Shown here one piece after another: positions 57,573 to 64,000 of a DNA stretch of 64,000 nt. The stretch is from Isoetes taiwanensis. Taxonomy: Eukaryota; Streptophyta; Lycopodiopsida; Isoetales; Isoetaceae. Each line of letters starts with the position of its first letter. Position 1 is the stretch's first letter. A program made the translations under genes and the position numbers. The notes below the pieces were generated by a model. That model saw only the letters and a program-made list of their open reading frames with translations, was not told where the DNA came from and made no database searches. Where the stretch lies: the NCBI GenBank assembly GCA_021234155.1, contig JAJEKV010000023.1, positions 5,353,945 to 5,417,944 on the forward strand. The letters run 5' to 3'.

Positions 57573-58050
57573 AATACATTGTACCTATTCAATTTATTAA
57601 TAAAAATTCTTTTTCAACTACAACTTTGGTTTCAATCTGTAATGAATTTCCTTTGTTTGAGTTGTATTGTTCTTGTTCTCGACTCGCTATCCGAGAAAAC
57701 TGGGAGAAAGCTCGAATCCACACTAAGAGACAAATATTCGAATTATGGACAGTTTTCGAGTCGGAGTAATTTTTCCATCTCCTTTTTGTGTAAAATAACA
57801 GGGTTCCGAAAAAAAGTAGGAATAGAATGAGACCCACTTTAATTAAATACGACTTCCAAGTACCTCCAGCTCCAGCCCAACTGATAATAGTGACAGTGGA
57901 TCACATAGCAGCTAAAAAGGTGAGCCAGATAGCTCACATGGCAGGAACAGGAACAGTAAGGCAGAGTATTACCAAAAGAAAATTGATAGTTCCATGAGCA
58001 ATGTGTGAAAAAGCCCGAAAATTGGGGTAGTTATTTGGGAAGGACAGGTG
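57573..58050. other. Short gene-free stretch
   Basis: Possible 3' untranslated DNA of the candidate exon. Contains 'tctcgactcgctatccgaga' (57677-57696), a degenerate E1-type palindrome. No gene. Confidence 0.4.
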
Positions 58051-58500
58051 GGATATAGAAGCGGAAGCATGCTTGGATGAGATGGAAGAGTTTGAAAACT
58101 CATACGGGATGAAGAATAAGGACATCGAAAAAGTGGCAACGACAAATTTTATTGGCCCAGCATGCATATGGTGGAAAGGTTATGCTAAGTCGAATAAGTT
58201 GAAAAGGAACAATTGCAGGGTCAAAATCCTTCCGCAAACACTATGTCCCAAGATCTCACACAAGCAGGCAAATCCAGCAATTCTACATGCTAGATCAAGG
58301 GAACTTATCAGTGGCTAAGTATACAGAAGAGTTCATGAGACTAAGGTTAAATGTACCAAGGATAATGGAAAGACAAGCTGTGGATGGGTACATTAAGGGG
58401 GTTGAACAGCAATATCAAAAGGCTTGTCTGAGCCATCAACCTGAGGACAGTAGGGGAGGCAGAAGACAAAGCGTTGAGCCTAGAAGAAGCAATTGTACCT
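58050..58500 (+). mobile_element. Ty3-type gag fragment
   Basis: CMDEMEEFENSYGMKNKDIEKVATTNFIGPACIWWKGYA, then after a frame change FYMLDQGNLSVAKYTEEFMRL, RQAVDGYIKGVEQQYQ and EDKALSLEEA-like sequence. This follows the retrotransposon gag pattern (W...F...F.......SV..Y...F..L). The two frames and missing ends show a dead scrap. Confidence 0.65.
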
Positions 58501-58504
58501 TAAG

Positions 58505-58690
58505 CCAATCCTTTCCAAAATTCAGTCTTTCTCTGGATTTCTTGCTCAGGATAGCCCGTTTGGGTGGTGAGCTTAGTCTTTTGGGCTGGACTTTGTTTTG
58601 AAGTAATTTTTTATTTGCTTATTTTTACTCAATAATTGTTATATTGCCATAAAATTCTGTATTCATGTCAATTTTGTTATCAGAGCCTCT
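58505..58690 (+). mobile_element. LTR end with tRNA-Met primer site
   Basis: Sequence like that at 18.33-18.40 kb ('cagtctttctctgga', 'gtttgggtggtgagcttag') leads to TTATCAGAGC (58677-58686). That is the primer-binding site for initiator tRNA-Met (TGGTATCAGAGC) with small changes. An LTR therefore ends just before it and a gag region follows. Confidence 0.6.
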
Positions 58691-59575
58691 CATCCTAAAA
58701 TTAATTTTTTGGACATGTCTACCAATTACTTCGGCATACCTGAACAATAGTATAACTAAGCTATTAGCAATGCCAGCTATATTCTCGCCTCTTCCAATCA
58801 AGCAAAACGCCAAAGACAGCTAGATTATTTATGTTTAGCCTATAAATTTTTGCCCGAGCCTCACGTGCACACTATGCACCGCAGAATCAACAACCACCTG
58901 TAGTACAGATTAATTCCCGCAATCTTTAACTACATCTTCATGTAAATAGTTGAAAAAAGTTACAAGTTTTCCCACTATTTCTGGTGAGAAGAGAAACCCT
59001 CCAACAATTTTTAAATTTATTTCCACATGGAAAAGCTACTTCGAATTAGGAAAAGCTACAGAAAAACAGAAACTTCAAGCCATGGATAAATATTTGACAG
59101 ATATGGCTAGAACTTGGTGGCAAGGAAGAAAAAGAATGGATCCAAATATTTTAATATGGGAAAGCTATAGAAAATCTCTCGAGGATTATAACCTGATTGC
59201 CAATTATCAGAACAGTTTAAAACGAGAATGGGACATCTTCAAACAAGGCGATAATGAATCAGTAAACTAGTATACATCAAAATTTCAGTACTTGTCTACT
59301 TAAATGGATGTATTGAATGAGAAGGAGTTGCTATGCAAGTATGTAGCATGGCTTAAAAATTCTTTGTATGTAGAATTGAGTTTTGTGGATCCTTAGACTT
59401 TAGAAGAGGCCGCAGAGAAGGCTATTGCAGCAGAAAGAAAGTTAAATCCAGATTCAATGAGATTCATTTCCATTTTTCACAATGATCTCAAGCTAAAAAT
59501 TGCTAATATGGAGTCTAGCATTGGCTTGTCGAGATGTTTTTATGCTAAAGACGATGTTTATAAATGGGCAAAATA
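58691..59575 (+). mobile_element. Retrotransposon gag region, decayed
   Basis: The plus strand reads FISTWKSYFELGKATEKQKLQAMDKYLTDMARTWWQGRK, then WESYRKSLEDYNL and QNSLKREWDIFKQGDNESVN. Stops and TSKFQYLST, LCKYVAWLKNSLYVEL and EEAAEKAIAAERKLN follow. This is the usual gag core. No zinc knuckle, protease or polymerase follows. At least three in-frame stops. Confidence 0.7.
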
Positions 59576-61330
59576 GCCTCTTTCCCTCAAGCAGGCTGCT
59601 AAAATAACGTCTTATATGAATACTGATAAATTTTTTCACAACAAAAAGTTAATATGGGCCAAATTCGGGCATCCTAGGCAATAGCATCACGTCGTGTGTT
59701 CAACATTACTATTCCTCCACATTTCCCCTTTTATTTAAGGTTCTCACCTCCAACCAATAGCATCTCGCCACGTGGCCTAATATTTGGCCCACATCTAACT
59801 TCGGGTTGCACCAATATTTGTCGATTCTGAGCTGTAGCTTGGCCTCCGTGCATCAGCCAAGATTTTAGCCCTGAATCAAGGCTAGACAAACATTCCTGTA
59901 TATTAAAAGTTGTATGATTCAAGAGGATCCCAAGTTGCAAATTGGGCAAGATTATCACAAGGGGCAAAGGAGAAAAATTTGCATAAATATTGTTTCGAAG
60001 TAATTGCCATTTTCTTGCAATATCATATTACTCACAACCTATACCATCAAAAGGTGTTGTCTGCTACACTTGGCATTAATTAATCGTTTGCTACACTTGG
60101 CATTAATTAATGGTATATCCTCTTATGCAACCGGAGTAAAGGAATGGAAATGTGCATCTAACCTACTTCATTGTGTCAAAATTGATAGATGATTTGCAAA
60201 GGGCCAAAGGCTATCTTTGACCAATATTATATTCAAGAAAAAAAAAACAAAGATTTTATGCTTGGGGAATGGCATTTTGTGATAAGAGAAAGCTAAGAGA
60301 AACAACCAAGTAGGGACAAAACTTATGACAGAAACTGATTTCTTACAATTTATAAATGTACTTGTAACATGTCTTAACACGTTGACTTATATGATATTGT
60401 ATATTATCATCAATTACCATAAGTGTGGGGACTCTATGTACTTTTTATATTATAATTAATTCATGGAAAGAAAAACATTCTTACCCTCGAAAAAATTATA
60501 TAAATAAATTACCATAAGTGACCTTAGATTCCATTTGTAAGACAACCTAAGGTAGAAAGTTGAATAAAACATCATTCCCTTTCCTACCCCTTGCTTATTT
60601 TGTTTGCAACTGTTGCAAGAAAAAGAAAAACGACAGAGAAGAGATATTTGGAGAGAAACATATAATAAGTGAATTGATAATTAGAAAATAATTGAATCTT
60701 ATAATAGTTTATCATGATTATGTCAGTTGAGCCATTTGTATAGCAAAGACACGTATTATAGTGAAGGAACTCAGCATATATTGTTAGTTGAAGTAATTTA
60801 GGATGAGTATGTTGGTAGTTGTTTAGTGAAAGAAACTCGAGGTTAGTTGACGTTCAAGAATGAAGAAAACAGATGACCTTCTCTTTTCTTTTCAGCAGGC
60901 ACATGTATTATAAGCGGATTGATAATTAGGAAATGATGGATTCACATAATAGTTAATCAAGGTTGGGTCAATTGAGCAATTTGTATAGCAAAGGCGCGTA
61001 GTTTAGTGAAGGAATTCAGCATATGTTGGTAGTAGTTTAGTGAAGGAATGCAGAACACGCATGATGCAGAACGCGCATGTTGGTAGTTTTTTAGGGGAAG
61101 GAATTCAGGAGGGGCATGTTTGGCAGTTGTGTAGTGAAAGAATTTCAAGGACAATAGAAATTCGAGAATGAAGAAAACAAATGACCTCCTGTGCCTAGCT
61201 TTATCTTTTCCTCTCCAGGGGATATTAGAAATTATCTGTTTGCATCAATTCGTTCGATAGATCTTTGGTTTTACTGGACGTAAAAATATCAATTCAATTC
61301 AACTCAATTCTGGCCTCCGAAAAACCGGTA
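59576..61330. other. Intergenic stretch upstream of the WRKY gene
   Basis: No gene. Holds an inverted pair 'atatgggccaaatt' (about 59652) and 'aatatttggcccacat' (about 59780), a short duplication 'ttgctacacttggcattaat' near 60058-60110, and the large tandem duplication at 60662-61190. Confidence 0.5.
60662..61190. repeat. Diverged ~245-bp tandem duplication upstream of WRKY
   Basis: From about 60665: 'gaattgataattagaaaata ... tttgtatagcaaagacacg ... ttagtgaaagaaactcgag ... caagaatgaagaaaacagatg'. The same order recurs from about 60914: 'ggattgataattaggaaatg ... tttgtatagcaaaggcgcg ... gagaatgaagaaaacaaatg'. The second copy has internal extra repeats of 'tgttggtagt'. Confidence 0.85.
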
Positions 61331-61351
61331 AATGCGGGTACTCGGGAATGG

Positions 61352-61450
61352 GGTCAAAGTCCCAACTAAACCGCGTGCTGCTCAGATAACAGTACACGTC
61401 GTTTCCCACTTGGGCCTGGTTAAGCGATTCAACACGGTCAAAACGTCAAC
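61352..61450 (+). promoter_or_regulatory. Cluster of W-box cores upstream of WRKY
   Basis: GGTCAA at 61352-61357 and 61436-61441, and CGTCAA at 61444-61449, are minus-strand TTGAC cores. TTGACC matches the full W box bound by WRKY factors. They lie about 300-400 bp upstream of the TATA-like box and would allow auto- or cross-regulation (inference). Confidence 0.45.
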
Positions 61451-61751
61451 CTGTTTCTAAGTGGGGGCTCCGGTGTCAGAACCTTAAAAATGCCTTAACG
61501 GCGCCTTAACAACTCTGTTAGGAGGAGCACATACGAAGTTTCTTGATTTGCCGTGTTTTCTCGCAGTCCGAAAACCGGTGATTCCGGTCGCATTTTTCCT
61601 CTTTTCAATTCTGGAAATCATAAATCCGGCAAATTTGGAGCCTCTTTTAGCCACATTTAGAGCTCTTACATCGCCATCCAGATGCTTCCTCCATATCTGG
61701 AGCTCCGGTCTTAAATAAAAACCATTTCACACTTTACTGCCGTGCTTAGCC

Positions 61752-61760
61752 TATAAAATA
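61752..61760 (+). promoter_or_regulatory. TATA box of the WRKY gene
   Basis: TATAAAATA in a GC-moderate context about 345 bp before the start codon. This predicts transcription from about 61785 and a 5' leader of about 310 nt. Confidence 0.65.
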
Positions 61761-62096
61761 GCCCCTTTTCGGTTTTTTGTTGAGCAGGGCTTCTGGATCC
61801 GGCTTCTTTTAATCGCCTTTTTCGAATCTTCTCCTCCTATTTTATGTGAATTGGTTTTGTTGGTTCGCTTTCTCTTTATATGCTTCAGCTATTCAAGCTG
61901 GGTATTGGGTTCTTCTGTTTATGTTATGAAGAATTCGTGCCTCTTCGATTGAAGATTTGCTTCGTTTCTTGTTCCCCAAAAGGGTGCATTTTGGATTTGA
62001 AGCATCAGTGGGTCTGAACCTCTTAATTTCTAATCTCTGTGGAGTTGTTCAAATCCTACCCGGTTTAAAAGCCCTGTTTTAACATTCATCAAAGCA

Positions 62097-63533
62097 ATGG
62101 CCCTTCAAGCAATGAAAATGGAAGACCATGCTGCTACAAATGGGGAGAGGATGATTTTCGAGGCAAGAGAATTACAGAAACATGCTGTTGAGTTACAGAA
62201 AATGGTAAATTACAACAGCATAAGCATGTTGGATGATGAAGGGGCTAATTTCTTGGTTCAAAGTCTGGATCAAGCAATGGCAATATTGATGAGCACAAAA
62301 GAAGTGCTAACAAAAACAAAGCCAAATCTGCACCTGGGCAATATGCATGATGGAACTACTCTGTCTACACACAATAGCCATAGCAATCTGGCACAGCTTA
62401 ACATTCCCTACACTCTTGGGTTCAAGGAAGAGGGGCCTTCTTCCAGCATGGGTACAGGGGATAGCTTACTTGAACAAGCAGATAATTTTGGCAGACCAAG
62501 CCCCAAAAGAAGGTATACATATATCCTGTCTTCTCAAAACATATTTCCTTCAGCTTTGCATCTTTTGCTGATACTCTTTTGTTTCATTCTATAGAAGAAC
62601 TCTGACAACTCCTGAACTGGTCCCTGTTATAAAAAATGATCAAGGGGCTGAAATTCCTCCTCCTGATGACCATAGCTGGCGAAAATATGGCCAGAAAACT
62701 ATTCTGGGATCATTGCATCCTAGGTATAATCTTTGAATCCTTAAACTATGTGTTAGTACTTTCATAGTTCTTGACTAACCTACAATACAACTTCAAAAAA
62801 AAAAAACTTGAAAGAAATGTTCTTCCAATGAAAAGTTATGTTTTTCTTGTTTACTCAGCCTTAGACATTATAAGTTGGGAATTGAGCTGATTCATTGCTG
62901 TTGTTTATATGCAGAATGTATTATCGCTGCAGCCGAAAGGGCGAGGGGTGTCTTGCACAGAAGCAAGTGCAAAAATTGGACTCTGATCCCTCTCTTTACC
63001 AAGTTACACACTTATACAAGCACACCTGCAAGCAACAAGCATCATGCTATGGATCTCCCTCTTCTGCTACAGCAGCTTGTTTGAGAATCGGAGAAAACGG
63101 TTCGCTGCAGATCGGCGCGAGGAAGATAATGAATCCTACGCCTGCAATCAATCCTCACCAACATGCTGAATTCTTGGCTTCAATCACTAAAAAGTTGCAT
63201 CCAAGTCCACTGTGCATAGAGAAGCCAGAACAGAATAGATTTGAATTTGACTTTGGATTTCCATCCCCTGATAATACTGTGGAATCTAGGTGCCAGAGTT
63301 CACCTTCTACTCCTATTATTGAAAGCTCCATTAATACTTCTAGGTTTGAGAGCTCTCCTTGTACTACCCCTGTATTAGCTTCTCCATCCTCTGTTTTTAA
63401 TGACCCTGACCCTTTTAACCTTGACCTGGACATTGAAATTCTCACTCAACAACAGAATGAAGACTGGTTTGAAGCAGAAAGTATGGAATTTCTTCTGCCC
63501 TTTCAGAACTATGAATTCCCTTACAATGAATAG
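62097..63533 (+). CDS. Group III-like WRKY transcription factor (three exons, 387 residues)
   Basis: WRKY proteins bind W boxes (TTGAC[C/T]) in the nucleus and mainly control stress, defence and senescence genes. Exons are 62097-62512, 62595-62723 and 62915-63533, all with GT..AG borders. The second intron splits the Arg of LHPR in phase 2, the conserved 'PR' intron of this family. The N-terminus is helical ([32 protein letters not shown]), as in group III. The domain reads [20 protein letters not shown], then [18 protein letters not shown] and YKHTCKQ. The WRKYGQK heptad is intact. The zinc ligands are C-x6-C-x23-H-x-C, like group III (C-x7-C-x23-H-x-C) but one residue shorter in the first loop. 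The Ser/Pro-rich, acidic C-terminus ([14 protein letters not shown]) may activate transcription. The start is the first ATG of the exon. Confidence 0.95.
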
Positions 63534-64000
63534 CAAGATCAGAGATCAGACTTTGACTTTGGTTTCTTCAGATTTAATGGCCTAAACATCAAAGTGATGT
63601 TTGATCTGGTTTCCTGAATATCCCCCTAGGGGAAATGTTTGTTCAGGTCAGCATAGTTTGCTGTGGCATTTGGCCCTTTGCATAGGGCATGATTTCTGTG
63701 GTTAGAAGTTGACCCAGTTTCATTTCTCAAAAATGGATCGCGCCGCGGATCACTTCCATCCTCCAAGAATTGACCTCTCAGTCATGGGGTGATGATCGTC
63801 TTTCTCCAATTGAAGTGTTCTGGCAGATCCTGATCTGTTTTTCTTCTCAGATTGACATAAACCTTGGTGATGTATATTCAATTAACCCCAATGAATTCTG
63901 TATCAAAACCATCAGAATTTGAGTTCATTTTTCTAAAACTTGGTTTGATGTAGTCAATTAACCCATTTCAATTCTGTATCAAATCCAAAACTTGAGTTCA
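63534..64000 (+). other. WRKY 3' flank with a short duplication
   Basis: Untranslated or downstream DNA. 'tcaattaaccc...aattctgtatcaaa' occurs at about 63878-63907 and again at about 63955-63983. No gene. Confidence 0.5.

Noticed and set aside
59650-59795. MITE from the inverted pair around 'gggccaaat'
   Set aside because: The arms are about 14 bp with mismatches and no flanking target duplication is visible. Too weak to call.

Overview
The window is nuclear DNA of a land plant with large, transposon-rich intergenic space. A long PLS-type pentatricopeptide-repeat (PPR) gene, a group III-like WRKY gene with the conserved 'PR' intron, and LINE, Helitron, Ty3-type and tRNA-Met-primed LTR elements all point to a vascular plant. 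The style of the PPR and of the transposon genes looks most like a homosporous fern, but that placement is inference.

Layout. 0.3-2.9 kb: a broken coiled-coil gene, probably transposon-associated (minus). 5.4-7.7 kb: intact PPR gene (minus). 8.4-14.4 kb: mostly non-coding, with splice-flanked candidate exons and small tandem duplications. 14.5-16 kb: dead LINE (minus). 18.3-19.5 kb: LTR-retrotransposon remnants holding a complete 453-bp TRIM with 5-bp target duplications. 20.3-20.6 kb: GIY-YIG nuclease remnant. 22-27.4 kb: second, longer decayed LINE (plus) ending in an ATTCT tail. 27.6-30.6 kb: decayed Helitron (Rep plus PIF1-type helicase, minus). 31.6-32.1 kb: integrase and LINE scraps. 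34.8-57.6 kb: the most unusual part (below). 58-59.6 kb: Ty3-type gag fragments and an LTR. 61.7-63.5 kb: WRKY gene (plus, three exons).

The 34.8-57.6 kb region holds two diverged copies of one two-gene cassette, called E1 (34.8-45.4 kb) and E2 (47.5-56.3 kb) here. Each has a minus-strand gene with a DUF8039-like segment, a helix-turn-helix-like segment and a DUF7869-like core (transposase-like signature GHTHDDID). Each has a divergent plus-strand gene with a ParB/sulfiredoxin-like domain (ADVIPF...G.HSV.A) followed by a decayed DNA-methyltransferase-like domain. E1 also carries a C-terminal FCP1/NIF-type HAD phosphatase domain. The cassettes share gene order, orientation and the position and phase of the first plus-gene intron, and all four genes are interrupted by frameshifts or stops.

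Most strikingly, each cassette is strewn, mainly inside introns, with its own perfect palindrome: CTCGACTCGCGAGTCGAG in E1 and ATGGCGCCATGGCGCCAT in E2. Both also carry the same ~81-bp imperfect foldback hairpin. I infer an undescribed (or poorly described) family of large DNA transposons whose ParB/methyltransferase-like protein may recognise the cognate palindromes. Sequence alone cannot prove the function, and I could not define the element ends. E1-type palindromes reappear at 56.65-56.93 kb, just beyond E2, so E2 may be nested in an E1-type element.
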